The position numbers and the translations under genes were made by a program. This document shows positions 1-8,923 of a stretch of 64,000 nt of DNA, piece after piece (positions within the stretch are counted from its first letter, which is position 1; the number at the start of each line of letters is the position of its first letter). This DNA is from CAYZJR01 sp964503045 (GTDB taxonomy: Bacteria > Cyanobacteriota > Vampirovibrionia > Obscuribacterales > Obscuribacteraceae): contig CAZCZI010000036.1 in the NCBI GenBank assembly GCA_964503045.1, positions 1 through 64,000 on the forward strand, in the 5' to 3' direction. Below the pieces are notes generated by a model that saw nothing but the letters and a program-made list of their open reading frames with translations, did not search any database and was not told the DNA's origin.

Positions 1-79
1 TAAGACCAATGATAATCTCGCCCCAGGGTGAAATGTGAGAAGATCCATCTTCTATTGATTCCCGATTCGAGGCACGCTT

Positions 80-1300
80 ATGAGTTCAATTGCGCGGAAA
101 AAGCCAAACCTGTCGGCTCTCTTGTTGGCAGGATTGCTGTTGGCGTCATCGTTTTGGAATCAGGCAGCTGCTGTTGCCTCACGCATCGACACGACGGATT
201 TTTCGCTGAAGCTGTTCAGGCTTGCGACAAAGGGTGCAAAAGACAACGTTGTTGTTTCGCCATATAGCGTGCAAACAGCTCTGTCGATGACGCTTACCGG
301 CGCTGAAGGTAAGACCAGGACTGAGATGCAAAGTTTGCTTGGAACATCAGGAATGTCGCCTCAAGCGATAGCTGATGCCTGCGCGAAATTGTGCTCAAGC
401 TATTCAAATCTTAGTTCCAAAACACAATTTCAAGTTGCCAACGCGATATTTGCAAACAAACTGATCAAGCTGAAGCGGACCTTTGTTGATACCAATCAGC
501 AGCGTTTCGCCGCAAGGACAGAGTCGCTCGACTTTGCAAGTAAGGCGGCTTTAGGCTCGATCAACAGTTGGGTCAACGATAAGACCAAAGGAAAAATTTC
601 GTCGATTCTGGATGCGCTTTCTCCGGATACGGCACTCTGTTTGATCAATGCAGTTTATTTCAAGTCGGTATGGAACGACCCATTCAAGGAAGGCGACACG
701 AAAGAGGCGCGGTTCACGCTGCTTGATGGAAAGACAAAGTCCGTGAAGCTGATGCGCAAGTCTAACGACATGCTCTATTTTAGCGACGACAAGTTTCAAG
801 CCGTGCAACTTTCGTACGTCGACAGCAGATTTCAGATGTACATTTTCTTGCCTGAAAAAGGTTCAGATTTCGAGGCTTTTAAAGCGAGTTTCACGACGGA
901 AAATTGGCGGCAATGGTTGAATCAATTTCGCAGCCGAAAAGGTATTCTGCGTTTGCCACGCTGCAAAGTCGAGTACAAGGAAGATCTAAAGAAAATCCTG
1001 ATCAGTGCTGGCATGCCATGCGCTTTTGATAAGGGTTGTGCTGATTTTTCCGGAATCTCAACAACACCTACATACATTTCAAAAGTGGTGCAAAAAACAT
1101 TTTTAGAGATGAATGAAAAAGGAACCGAAGCTGCAGCAGCCACAGCGGTGGTTATGGCGCCTAAAGGAGCGATGATGGGCATGACGCAACCCGAGCCGTT
1201 TGTCATGGATTGTGATCACCCGTACCTGATTGCGCTTCGTGATGCTTCCAACGATTCCATTCTTTTCATCGGTGCAATCGTTGATCCTCGCGATAAATAG
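80..1300 (+). CDS. Exported serpin (serine protease inhibitor), first tandem copy
   Basis: 406-residue serpin (family I4), a suicide inhibitor that traps serine or cysteine proteases. Residues about 10-31 form a signal peptide ending AAA, so it should act outside the cytoplasmic membrane. Family signatures are the N-terminal segment NVVVSPYSVQTALSM, the breach-region NAVYFK motif, and the C-terminal block DHPYLIAL...ILFIGAIVDP. The reactive-centre hinge EKGTEAAAATA (E346 as P17) has small residues at P12-P9, as needed for loop insertion in inhibitory serpins. Counting 17 residues from the hinge puts Lys362 at P1 and Gly363 at P1', which would suit a trypsin-like target. The ATG at 80 has GAGG seven bases upstream. 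A paralogue follows 63 bp downstream. Family call is very safe; target specificity is inference. Confidence 0.95.
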   Translation: MSSIARKKPNLSALLLAGLLLASSFWNQAAAVASRIDTTDFSLKLFRLATKGAKDNVVVSPYSVQTALSMTLTGAEGKTRTEMQSLLGTSGMSPQAIADACAKLCSSYSNLSSKTQFQVANAIFANKLIKLKRTFVDTNQQRFAARTESLDFASKAALGSINSWVNDKTKGKISSILDALSPDTALCLINAVYFKSVWNDPFKEGDTKEARFTLLDGKTKSVKLMRKSNDMLYFSDDKFQAVQLSYVDSRFQMYIFLPEKGSDFEAFKASFTTENWRQWLNQFRSRKGILRLPRCKVEYKEDLKKILISAGMPCAFDKGCADFSGISTTPTYISKVVQKTFLEMNEKGTEAAAATAVVMAPKGAMMGMTQPEPFVMDCDHPYLIALRDASNDSILFIGAIVDPRDK

Positions 1301-1363
1301 AGGTAATTTCGGTAACAAAGTCACAACAGGCGTACTGGCTAGCTTTTGAATGAGGCGAAAACA

Positions 1364-2575
1364 ATGAGTCCAATACTGGGAAGAAAGGCTTCGTTCTTGC
1401 TGTTAGCGGTATTGCTACTGGTTCCATTGTTTTTTGCTCAAGCACTGGCTGTAGTATCAAATCTCGACACGACCGGATTTTCTCTGAAGCTGTTTCGACT
1501 GGCTGCGAAAGATTCCAAAGAAAATGTCGTGGTCTCGCCTTTCAGCGTGCAATCCGCACTTTCGATGGCTCTTACCGGCGCTCAAGGACAAACGAGATCC
1601 GAGATGCTCGCTTTGTTGGGCTCGCCGAATTGGACTGCAGATGCAGTGCTTGGTGCCAGTGCAAAAATATCGAAGAGTTTTGGAAGCCTGAGTGAAAAAA
1701 CACAACTTCAAGTTGCGAATGCCATTTTTTCAAACAAATCAGTCGTGTTGAAGAAGCAGTTTGTTGACACCAACATGGCACAGTTTGGAGCGCAAACGGA
1801 GTCGGTGGATTTTGGCAATCCGGCAACAGTGACGAAGATCAATGACTGGGTGAGCGCCAACACGAAAGGTAAGATTTCTTCGATCGTAGATAGACTGGAT
1901 TCAAGCATCGCTCTATGTTTGATCAATGCAGTTTACTTCAAGTCGGACTGGCAAGACGAGTTTGACGCAAAGAAAACCATGCAGATGGATTTCACCTTGC
2001 TCGATGGAAAAACCACGCAGTCGAAATTGATGTACAAATTCGGTGGCATGCGCTATTTGAAGGGTAGCAAGTTTCAAGCGGTATCGCTGCCGTACGTCGA
2101 TACCAGGTTTCAATTGTTCGTCTTTTTGCCCGATGAGGGTTCTGACTTCGAAGCCTTCAAAGAAAGTTTTACGACCGAAAATTGGAAGCGTTGGATGGGC
2201 GGTTTCAAGAATCAGGAGGGAACGCTTTGGCTTCCTCGCTGCAAGGTCGAGTTCAAGCAGGATTTGGTACAGCTATTGTCGGACGCAGGCATGCCTTGCG
2301 CATTCAACGGGGGATGCGCCGACTTCTCAGGCATCTCCAACACGAAAACGCACATTACCAAAGTGCTGCATAAAACGTACATGGACATCAACGAAAAGGG
2401 CACAGAAGCTGCTGCGGTAACCTATGTAGAGTCTTCTAAGGGTCTCGAGTTCAGACCGCACCCACAGCCCTTCTTGATGCAATGCGATCATCCCTACGTC
2501 ATCGTCCTGCATGACTCAGCTAACGATACAATTCTATTTATGGGAACAATCGTTGATCCTGGCAAAGGCAATTAG
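1364..2575 (+). CDS. Exported serpin, second tandem copy
   Basis: 403-residue serpin closely related to its upstream neighbour along the whole length, so the pair arose by tandem duplication. A hydrophobic signal peptide (about residues 8-29, ending AQALA) precedes the serpin fold. The hinge EKGTEAAAVTY begins at E344; P9 is Val rather than a small residue, which could slow loop insertion. By the standard count Lys359 falls at P2 and Gly360 at P1, unlike the Lys P1 of the first copy, so the two probably target different proteases or this one has shifted its scissile bond. The reading frame is open from a TTG at 1346, but the ATG at 1364 has GAGG at 1352-1355 with eight bases of spacing and is preferred. 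Inhibitory activity is likely but not certain. Confidence 0.93.
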   Translation: MSPILGRKASFLLLAVLLLVPLFFAQALAVVSNLDTTGFSLKLFRLAAKDSKENVVVSPFSVQSALSMALTGAQGQTRSEMLALLGSPNWTADAVLGASAKISKSFGSLSEKTQLQVANAIFSNKSVVLKKQFVDTNMAQFGAQTESVDFGNPATVTKINDWVSANTKGKISSIVDRLDSSIALCLINAVYFKSDWQDEFDAKKTMQMDFTLLDGKTTQSKLMYKFGGMRYLKGSKFQAVSLPYVDTRFQLFVFLPDEGSDFEAFKESFTTENWKRWMGGFKNQEGTLWLPRCKVEFKQDLVQLLSDAGMPCAFNGGCADFSGISNTKTHITKVLHKTYMDINEKGTEAAAVTYVESSKGLEFRPHPQPFLMQCDHPYVIVLHDSANDTILFMGTIVDPGKGN

Positions 2576-2626
2576 GTGCAAAAACGAGATAGTTTAGAAA
2601 ACTTGTCTCGGCAACGGCGTCAAAGC

Positions 2627-3421
2627 ATGAAGAACTTCGTAATGCCACTTTCCATAGCGGTGTGCCTGGTAGTCAGCTCTTTGGCGACTAAAGCAGAGCA
2701 TAAACACGGTGGATTGACTGCGAATCCAATCATTCCGAAGAGTGCTGCCCAAGGCAAGCCGCGGAGCAAAACATGTAAGGCGTATCAATTTGCGCAGACG
2801 CATTTTTTCCTTGGCGATAACAAAGTGACCGTGTGTCAGAAAGGTATGTTATTGCAGAACACTGGAAGGTTAGGTTTCTGCGTCGTCGCAAAAGCTCCTG
2901 ATTGGAACGTGACAGTCTTTCGCAAAGACGACAAGAGATACAAAACCCAAAGCCTCAAGGAATTCGAGGCTACTGGACTGGTTTCCGATTATCTCTATGG
3001 TTTTCACGAGCGGAAGCTTTCTGTGACAAGGCGAGTGCAAGCAGTTGATTTTCATGGAAAGACCGCAGTGAGGGTGAGCGGCAACGGAGAGCGACTGGAG
3101 TATTTGCCGGTTGATGGCATCTGCGCACCACAGGTAGAAAGAATTCTCTACGTAATCTACAAGTGCCCAACATACGGTGGGGTGCCAATTCACTTTAGAA
3201 TTGCCGGGCAAGGAAAAGACTGGATGACAGGCGAAGACCAAACGAACCGCAGAAAGTTCAAGCTTGATACGACGGCGATGAATGCCTTGTCTGTGCCATT
3301 GACTCTGTTTGACGCCCCGATTGGCTATGGTAAAGTCGCTTCAGTAGTCGAAATTGTTTCGGGCGATAAGTTGAAGGGTAGAGACAGTGGCTTGGAAGAC
3401 CTGTTGGATGCTGGACACTAA
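2627..3421 (+). CDS. Exported protein of unknown family, tandem copy A
   Basis: 264 residues, not recognised. A signal peptide spans about residues 1-22 (MKNF then a hydrophobic stretch ending ATKA). The mature part shares a long block with the next gene: QTHFF-x-GD, then KAPDW, then LK-x-FE-x-TGLVSDYL, then GICAP-x-VERILY. These conserved pieces are spread over the whole protein, so the two are full-length paralogues. The frame is open from a GTG at 2576 directly after the serpin stop, but the ATG at 2627 begins the signal peptide and is preferred. Four same-strand exported genes (two serpins, two of this family) sit in a row and may be co-transcribed. Mixed alpha/beta composition; no catalytic motif is visible. 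The C-terminus carries IVEIVSGDK, similar in copy B. Confidence 0.8.
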   Translation: MKNFVMPLSIAVCLVVSSLATKAEHKHGGLTANPIIPKSAAQGKPRSKTCKAYQFAQTHFFLGDNKVTVCQKGMLLQNTGRLGFCVVAKAPDWNVTVFRKDDKRYKTQSLKEFEATGLVSDYLYGFHERKLSVTRRVQAVDFHGKTAVRVSGNGERLEYLPVDGICAPQVERILYVIYKCPTYGGVPIHFRIAGQGKDWMTGEDQTNRRKFKLDTTAMNALSVPLTLFDAPIGYGKVASVVEIVSGDKLKGRDSGLEDLLDAGH

Positions 3422-3439
3422 GCTGGAGATTCTGCGCAA

Positions 3440-4180
3440 TTGAAAAGGTTTAGCCATTCTTTTTGTATCATCCTATTTTTGCTGTCCTGTTATCAAATCG
3501 CAGAAGCAAAGCCGGCACAGGTTAAGGCGCTTCGGCTGAATCAAACTCACTTTTTCTTTGGCGATACGCAACTGACTGTCGCACCAAATGCACTGCTAAT
3601 GGAAAACAAAGGCAACCTCAGCTTCACCTTAGTGAGCAAGGCACCAGACTGGAAGGTCATAGTTTATAGAACAGACGAGAAGGTTTGCATGGCTCAGGAC
3701 CTCAAGCAGTTCGAGGTGACCGGGCTCGTGTCTGATTATCTTGTGAGACTGCACAATCGCAAATTGGTGACCGAGTATCGAACCACTTTTGAGTTTTGCG
3801 GAAAGAAAGCTGTTCGCTTGACTGGCGGATCTGGCTCTACGTCTCCGCATTTAGAGTATCTGCCCATAAGAGGCATTTGCGCGCCTGAAGTTGAAAGAAT
3901 TCTCTATTCAGCTTACAAGTTTCCGACCTGCGGCGGAATTCCTTTGCGATTCTCAAAAGCTGCCAAAGGAGGCTTCATGCAGGTCGTAGAACACAAAAAG
4001 GGAGACAGAAAGACGCTGCTCGAAACGAAATCTTTGAAGACGGTAGAAGTTGATGAGTCCGTGTTTGATGCGCCTTTGACTGGCTATCACAAGTCGACTT
4101 CGATTATCGAAGTCGTCTCGGGCAACAAAGGCAAGTCAAAAGACAAAGGATTGATGGAGCTTCTGGAAGCTGAGCACTAG
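3440..4180 (+). CDS. Exported protein of unknown family, tandem copy B
   Basis: 246 residues, paralogue of the preceding gene. It starts at TTG 3440 with GGAGA at 3424-3428; the N-terminus is a signal peptide of about 23 residues with an AEA cleavage site before KPAQ (an internal LLSC could alternatively be read as a weak lipobox). Shared with copy A: NQTHFFFGD, SKAPDWKV, LKQFEVTGLVSDYL, RGICAPEVERILY and GGIPLRF. Conservation of paired Cys (GICAP and a YK-x-PT-CGG region here) is partial. The gene lies 18 bp after copy A. No function can be assigned; the surroundings (exported serpins) suggest an extracytoplasmic role. Confidence 0.8.
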   Translation: MKRFSHSFCIILFLLSCYQIAEAKPAQVKALRLNQTHFFFGDTQLTVAPNALLMENKGNLSFTLVSKAPDWKVIVYRTDEKVCMAQDLKQFEVTGLVSDYLVRLHNRKLVTEYRTTFEFCGKKAVRLTGGSGSTSPHLEYLPIRGICAPEVERILYSAYKFPTCGGIPLRFSKAAKGGFMQVVEHKKGDRKTLLETKSLKTVEVDESVFDAPLTGYHKSTSIIEVVSGNKGKSKDKGLMELLEAEH

Positions 4181-4200
4181 ACTTTTTGGCAAGTACTTTG

Positions 4201-4240
4201 CGAGATACGTTGCACTAGTTTGTGAGGTACGTTGCACTAG
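4201..4240. repeat. Two-copy imperfect direct repeat, 22-bp period
   Basis: An 18-bp unit ending TACGTTGCACTAG occurs at 4201-4218 and again at 4223-4240, 16 of 18 bases identical. It sits just after the stop of the exported protein gene. No hairpin or T-tract is associated with it. Confidence 0.7.
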
Positions 4241-4256
4241 CGGTTGCTTGGTCCGA

Positions 4257-4768
4257 CTAGTGATTGGCGTGTCCGACTTTCATGACTGTATAGCGCACCG
4301 GCCAGCAGTTGCCGAAGAATCTTGAGTGCGTGATCACATCAACCGTGGCATTGTCTGCGTTGCCGCAGTTGCTCAGCTCGATTCGATGTGCTGCGCTCTG
4401 TCCGAGGCATTCGTTGACCATCGGAACCAAGGTTTGGACTCTGTTTTGTCCCAGGCGCTCTACAACGACCGCAAGGCGTTGTCGAAACAGATCTGCCATG
4501 CCGCCTTTGAGCAGTGCAGCGAGTTCAATCGCCTCGGCTCTGAGGTTGGTTGCGTCCGGCGAAAAGTTCATATCTGTGATCGAGTCTGCGATCATGGTCT
4601 GGACCTCTAGTCCCAAATTGGCGTGCGAGAGTGAGCACATAATAGGTTTGGCCGACATTAGTGTCTATGGTGAAACCACCATCCGCAACAAAGTCGCAAA
4701 AGTCTATATACAGGCGCTGGCGACCCTGATAGCTGTTGACCGGGCTCAGGGTTAGGAGCTCACAGCAA
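4257..4768 (-). pseudogene. Frame-broken gene of unknown function
   Basis: The minus strand has a 133-codon open frame (4658 down to 4257) with convincing protein composition, for example residues reading AIELAALLKGGMADLFRQRL. Its ATG at 4658 has no ribosome binding site. Immediately upstream, in a different minus frame (about 4768 to 4620), lies another protein-like stretch, SPVNSYQGRQRLYIDFCDF followed by TIDTNVGQTYYVLTL, which flows directly into the first frame (HANLGLEVQ) if one indel is allowed near 4615-4635. I read this as one gene split by a frameshift, either a real pseudogene or an assembly error. A plus-strand frame over the same bases (4309-4755) has Ser/Arg-rich shadow-like composition. 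No family recognised. Confidence 0.45.
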
Positions 4769-4962
4769 GAACATGTCCCTTGCCATCAGCCATTAGGTTG
4801 AACCAAAATCTCAAAGCAATGCCTCAATCGCCTTGAAAAGCTGAGATACGGAAACCGGCTCTCCAACTGATAAACGCACAGTGCAGGCATCTTGGACGTT
4901 TGTAGTTTTGCCAAAAGTTTGAGAATTGCCAAAATCCGCTTTCCAACAGGGATGTTTCTCTG

Positions 4963-4998
4963 TTGACAACTGTAACAGTTCCTACTAAAGTGGTAAGT
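4963..4998 (+). promoter_or_regulatory. Sigma-70-type promoter with palindromic spacer
   Basis: A perfect -35 (TTGACA, 4963-4968) is followed after 17 bp by TAAAGT (4986-4991) as -10. The spacer contains the perfect inverted repeat AACTGT-A-ACAGTT at 4968-4980, overlapping the -35, a position typical of a repressor operator. It would give a leader of about 70 nt ahead of the DUF378 gene at 5069. Sequence match is direct; regulation is inference. Confidence 0.55.
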
Positions 4999-5068
4999 AA
5001 GCATGCAAATCAGCTCTAAGTGCAGTTCTTCGAGTTTAAACGGGTTTGATGCTTTAGGTGATCGACAA

Positions 5069-5278
5069 ATGATGAAACACATCGAACTACTCGCCACGAT
5101 TCTTATGATGATTGGTGGCATTAACTGGGGTCTTGTAGGTGCGTTCAACTACAATCTAGTAACCAGTCTGCTGGGCGATGGCACAGCAACACGTGTTATT
5201 TACGGATTGGTTGGACTTGCCGCTGCGTACCACGTGCTTCAATTCATGAAAGCACGCTGTGCAAAATCGTCAAGCTAG
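5069..5278 (+). CDS. DUF378 small membrane protein
   Basis: 69 residues with two transmembrane helices (about 4-25 and 42-60). The motif ATILMMIGGINWGLVG is the hallmark of the DUF378 family (YuzA-like), whose function is unknown. The cytoplasmic C-terminus is short and basic. The frame is open from 5003, but ATG 5069 (or the adjacent ATG 5072) has AGGTGA at 5056-5061 and begins where family members begin. A strong promoter candidate lies upstream at 4963-4991. Monocistronic as far as can be seen. Confidence 0.88.
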   Translation: MMKHIELLATILMMIGGINWGLVGAFNYNLVTSLLGDGTATRVIYGLVGLAAAYHVLQFMKARCAKSSS

Positions 5279-5614
5279 CACTTTCAGGCTTCGACAATTA
5301 GTAATCGCACTCCGTAGGCATGGTTAGCCTTATGGCTGGCTTGTGCCGGGCGTGAAAGCGCATGTTGCCTTATCTCGACATGCTGTGTGACAGCGCCCTC
5401 AAACGGTGCAAATTCGGCGACGATTGAAGTCGCCCGGCGGAGATTGCGCTTTTTCGCTTCGGCGCGCTGACGGATATTCAGCGCGCTGACATATCCGGCG
5501 CGCTGACACATGCGCGATGGTAGTCAATTGCTTTTAGGTCGGCGACCAGGGTTTGCGGACAGGCGGTACCGCGCTTTCGCAGTTTGTTCAGATGAGACCC
5601 ATGGAAAAAACAAA
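5279..5614. other. Intergenic stretch with a short GC-rich repeat
   Basis: No convincing gene. The 10-mer GCGCGCTGAC occurs three times at 5462, 5481 and 5498, spaced 19 and 17 bp. A minus frame of 75 codons (5511-5284) is open but has no ribosome binding site or recognisable product. Confidence 0.4.
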
Positions 5615-6088
5615 CTAGAGCATGCCGTCGGCCCAATCACCGATCACCGGAAGTTTTGTCATTTCGCCCTTGTTTACAGAAAGCATCATCCGGACGCTCT
5701 TGTACATATAGCCGCCTGTAAACATCAGGTTGACCATGGCTGCCATTATTGGATTGATCATCGCGACAACGAAGACCACAATGATACTTGCAAACATGGC
5801 CCCGATAAAGAAGAGGGCTTGCCACGCATGGAATCTCACGAACTTGTTGCTTATCGGTTCGGTGGCTAGCGTAGCTATGGAGGAAACGACTGACACGAAC
5901 GGTAAATAGCACATGATAGCCATCATTCGAAAGGATACTTTCAAGAGTTGCGTTGTGCCATCAACCACGATTGGCTGGTTTTCGAACGAGTCGGAGGCCG
6001 GTTTGGGTGGTTGTGACTCGGTCAACGCGCTATCCCCTTTGCCAAACGAAGTTTCCACTGAAGTATCTCCCAATTGTAGACTATCCAA
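5615..6088 (-). CDS. DUF4870/Tic20-like membrane protein
   Basis: 157 residues. A hydrophilic N-terminal tail of about 45 residues is followed by three to four membrane helices (about 52-75, 88-120 and 118-138). The pattern AIMCYLPF then NKFVRFHAWQALFF matches the Tic20/DUF4870 group, small multi-helix membrane proteins of unclear bacterial role. The only in-frame starts are a TTG at 6088 and a TTG five codons later; a stop lies 15 nt upstream of the first. No Shine-Dalgarno sequence is obvious. It stands alone on the minus strand, downstream of the TPR-matrixin gene. Confidence 0.7.
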   Translation of the reverse strand: MDSLQLGDTSVETSFGKGDSALTESQPPKPASDSFENQPIVVDGTTQLLKVSFRMMAIMCYLPFVSVVSSIATLATEPISNKFVRFHAWQALFFIGAMFASIIVVFVVAMINPIMAAMVNLMFTGGYMYKSVRMMLSVNKGEMTKLPVIGDWADGML

Positions 6089-6219
6089 CTTTGGTGAGAC
6101 GTCTTAGTTCGGTGCATGTTCCTATCGGGTGCAAAGGTGTAACCCATTGTCTCCGGAACAATCTGTCACCTATGTGTCAGGCCGCTCAATCGCGATCTGG
6201 TTTTGAAACCTGTCCAAAC

Positions 6220-8922
6220 CTATTTGGCGCGATGCGATACTTTGGTTTTTATCGGATACAAAATGCGAATTGACTCTTTGTCTTTCTCGGTCAAATCAGG
6301 TGCCATCGATTTCCAATACATAACGTCGGGACCATGTGGAGAGTGCTGCAGCCCAAAGGCGTGTCCAGCCTCATGCATGTTGAGCCCGCAGAGATCCTTT
6401 TGGTCGTACGGCGCCATGCCTTCTCCGTTGTAGCTTTTGCAAAACATTAAGATGCGCACCTGATCGAGAATTTTTGTGCGATGGTTGCCGCGAAACTTGT
6501 AAAACGAGATCGTCCGCCCGCCTGAGCCTGGTGGAATCTCGCGGTATTCCTCGACGCGTTTGACGATGACGTCTGCATCTTCATGGTTTTCGACGAACCT
6601 GCATCGCAAGTAGCTGTCTGGAATGTTCGCCCACACGTCAAATCCATGCTTAAAGCAGCTCACAAAGCGGGGTCCGAAGCCTGATTCTTTGCTTTGGTCG
6701 ATGAAAATCTTAATCGGCATGCGCGACTTTTCCCAGTGAGAGGCCGGCAGCGCATCGACGTAGTCTTTGCGGCTTGGCGGACACGTGCGTTTCATCTGAA
6801 GCTGCTCTTTCATGTCATACTCCATGAAGGCGATCCAGTCGAGCCAACCTTTATCGTCTGAGCCCTGGTTTATCGCCTCGCGATAGTACTTTGCCGCTTG
6901 CTTGAAGTCCTTGGAGGCCGGTTCGCTCTTGTTATTCAAGTCTTGAACCAGCGCGCGGTAGTAATACCAATCACCTTTGATCTTTGGAATCACATCCGGA
7001 TATTTTGCAATCATCAAGCTGTACTGATCTCTTGCGCCATCGAAGTCTCGCGATGCTTGCAATTGCCAGGCTAGCCCCCAGATGTCGTTCCACAAACCGC
7101 TGTATTGCTCTGCGTCAGCCTTCTTGACGGCGATGACTCGTCGAATCACCTTGATGGCATCTGCAGATCTCTTCTGTTCTCCCAATACATCAACCCATTG
7201 CTGAAGGAGGTCGGCAAGCCGCTTTTGCCCAGTCAGCTCGTTAGGTTTGAGGGCATCGACAGTCTGTTTGAGAAACTCGTCGACGTCTTTATCGACAAGT
7301 TCACTGTCAGTTATCTTGGTGTTGGTGGCTGGTGATTTGGCCCTTCCTGCATTTGCGCAGGCTCTAGCAATCGCCGACTTGGCGACGAGTTCGGCATCTC
7401 GATACTGCTTACTTTCTCGGTAAGCACGTGCCAAATGCTGGGCTGCCGAGAAGGCGGAATCGGAAACAGGATTCAGGGTCATGCGCAAGGCGAGCGCGCG
7501 TTGCAGTGGTGCAATTGCCAGGTGCCATTGCCTTTTTTCTATGTATGAGTCGCCGATGTTGTACCAGCAATCGGCAAGCTTTTCAGTTTGAAACCCGCAT
7601 GCCCACAAGACCGCGATTGCACTCAAGTCCTGGCTTATAGCGAGGTCGAAGCAATCGCGGTTTCTGCTGATTTTTGCCAGTTGTGCCAACTCCTCGCCTG
7701 TTTCAATCAAGGCGGCGCGAGTCTTTGTGTCGGTTTTCAACCCCAGAGCAGATTTTGCATCTGTCGTTATTGGGAAACTGGAGGAGTCTATTTGACAAAT
7801 ATTTGATGGCAAAAGCGGTGGCAGATTGTTTGGAACATTCAAGTTGTTTATTTGAAGAAGACCGATAGCTCGTGATTCCAGGGCGGCTTGCAGTTGCATC
7901 GAAATCGTGTCGACCAGGCGCTTTTCCAACTCACTTTTGCCGATGCTGTACGATGCGTGGCGCATCGCGTCCATCGCCTCTTTGAGCTTTGAATTGCCCA
8001 GGTGATTGCGGCTCTCTTCCAAAAGCGCAAGCAGAATATAGAAGTCGCTTCCACCACCTGCTACCTGCATTTTTGAAACCGCCTCGCTGAGCAGTTTTGA
8101 TGCTTCATCGGGACGCCCGCTTTCGTTCATCAAAATACCTTCCGCCAGAAGAGAAAAACTTTCAATTGTCGGAAGTTTCCATCTTTTCTTTTCGGCAAGG
8201 GCAAGACGCACCGAGTCGGAGAGGGGCTTTGCACCTGGCTTTGGCTCTTGTTGCGAGCCGGAGGTCGGCTCGGGCTTGGCTGGTTTCAGCGACTTGATCA
8301 CCACATTTACCTTTGCAAGCGTCGACGACGCCTGCTCCAATTGCCCCAACTTGGCTTCATCGAGGGCTTGTATAAGCAGAAATCTTGCTTTCCAATCACT
8401 CTTGGATGGGTCCGGCAGTTTTGACAGTTCCACCAATAAATTGCAAATTCTTTTGCTGTCCGCAAAGTGATGGTTGAGGCAGTCGCCGAGCGCCTCATCA
8501 TATGCAGTTTTGACGATGTCTTGTGTCTGGGCTTTTGTGCGCAGCAGCCTCAAAGTCGACAGAAAACAGCTTTGGGCTTCGTGGCGCCGACCGAGTTTGT
8601 CGAGCGCTTCGCACTTCAACAACATTGCCGTGACCAACCGCTGCCCGGTTTTGTGCTGCACTTTTGACAGTTGGGCGATCGCTTCTTCGGTTAGGGGCAG
8701 GCTGTCTTTGTACTCGCCGCGTTCGCTGTGAAATCTCGCAAGATTTATCGTGGCGTCAATTTCAGAGAGTTGATCTGAGCGACCAAAAGAGGAATCGTTG
8801 TCTTCCCATGTGATTGGTTGAAGCAATTCATTGTGCCAGCCGGCGAATGACGCACCGTGGCTGCCGATGATGAGTCCCATCGCTGCGGTTAAGCAAGCAA
8901 AAGTTCTCCGCCGCGACTTCAA
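6220..8922 (-). CDS. Exported TPR protein with C-terminal matrixin-type metalloprotease domain
   Basis: 900 residues. Signal peptide at 1-27 (cleavage after ASFA). About 650 residues of helical TPR-like repeats follow, with kinesin-light-chain-type motifs such as CWYNIGDSYIEKRQWHLAI. The last 170 residues form a zinc protease domain: the MHEAGHAFGLQHS sequence gives the metzincin HExxHxxGxxH motif (H850, E851, H854, G857, H860) followed by a Met-turn candidate VMYW (M868), as in peptidase family M10 and its bacterial relatives. No propeptide Cys switch is evident. It begins with TTG one base after the stop of the response regulator gene, so the two are surely co-transcribed. The likely role is a secreted or periplasmic protease presented on a TPR scaffold; the substrate is unknown. 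Confidence 0.85.
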   Translation of the reverse strand: MKSRRRTFACLTAAMGLIIGSHGASFAGWHNELLQPITWEDNDSSFGRSDQLSEIDATINLARFHSERGEYKDSLPLTEEAIAQLSKVQHKTGQRLVTAMLLKCEALDKLGRRHEAQSCFLSTLRLLRTKAQTQDIVKTAYDEALGDCLNHHFADSKRICNLLVELSKLPDPSKSDWKARFLLIQALDEAKLGQLEQASSTLAKVNVVIKSLKPAKPEPTSGSQQEPKPGAKPLSDSVRLALAEKKRWKLPTIESFSLLAEGILMNESGRPDEASKLLSEAVSKMQVAGGGSDFYILLALLEESRNHLGNSKLKEAMDAMRHASYSIGKSELEKRLVDTISMQLQAALESRAIGLLQINNLNVPNNLPPLLPSNICQIDSSSFPITTDAKSALGLKTDTKTRAALIETGEELAQLAKISRNRDCFDLAISQDLSAIAVLWACGFQTEKLADCWYNIGDSYIEKRQWHLAIAPLQRALALRMTLNPVSDSAFSAAQHLARAYRESKQYRDAELVAKSAIARACANAGRAKSPATNTKITDSELVDKDVDEFLKQTVDALKPNELTGQKRLADLLQQWVDVLGEQKRSADAIKVIRRVIAVKKADAEQYSGLWNDIWGLAWQLQASRDFDGARDQYSLMIAKYPDVIPKIKGDWYYYRALVQDLNNKSEPASKDFKQAAKYYREAINQGSDDKGWLDWIAFMEYDMKEQLQMKRTCPPSRKDYVDALPASHWEKSRMPIKIFIDQSKESGFGPRFVSCFKHGFDVWANIPDSYLRCRFVENHEDADVIVKRVEEYREIPPGSGGRTISFYKFRGNHRTKILDQVRILMFCKSYNGEGMAPYDQKDLCGLNMHEAGHAFGLQHSPHGPDVMYWKSMAPDLTEKDKESIRILYPIKTKVSHRAK

Positions 8923-8923
8923 A

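Noticed and set aside
4309..4755. 148-codon plus-strand frame
   Set aside because: Ser/Arg/Ala-rich shadow composition; the minus strand codes better once a frameshift is allowed.
5284..5511. 75-codon minus-strand frame
   Set aside because: No ribosome binding site; it starts inside a GC-rich short repeat and has no recognisable motif.
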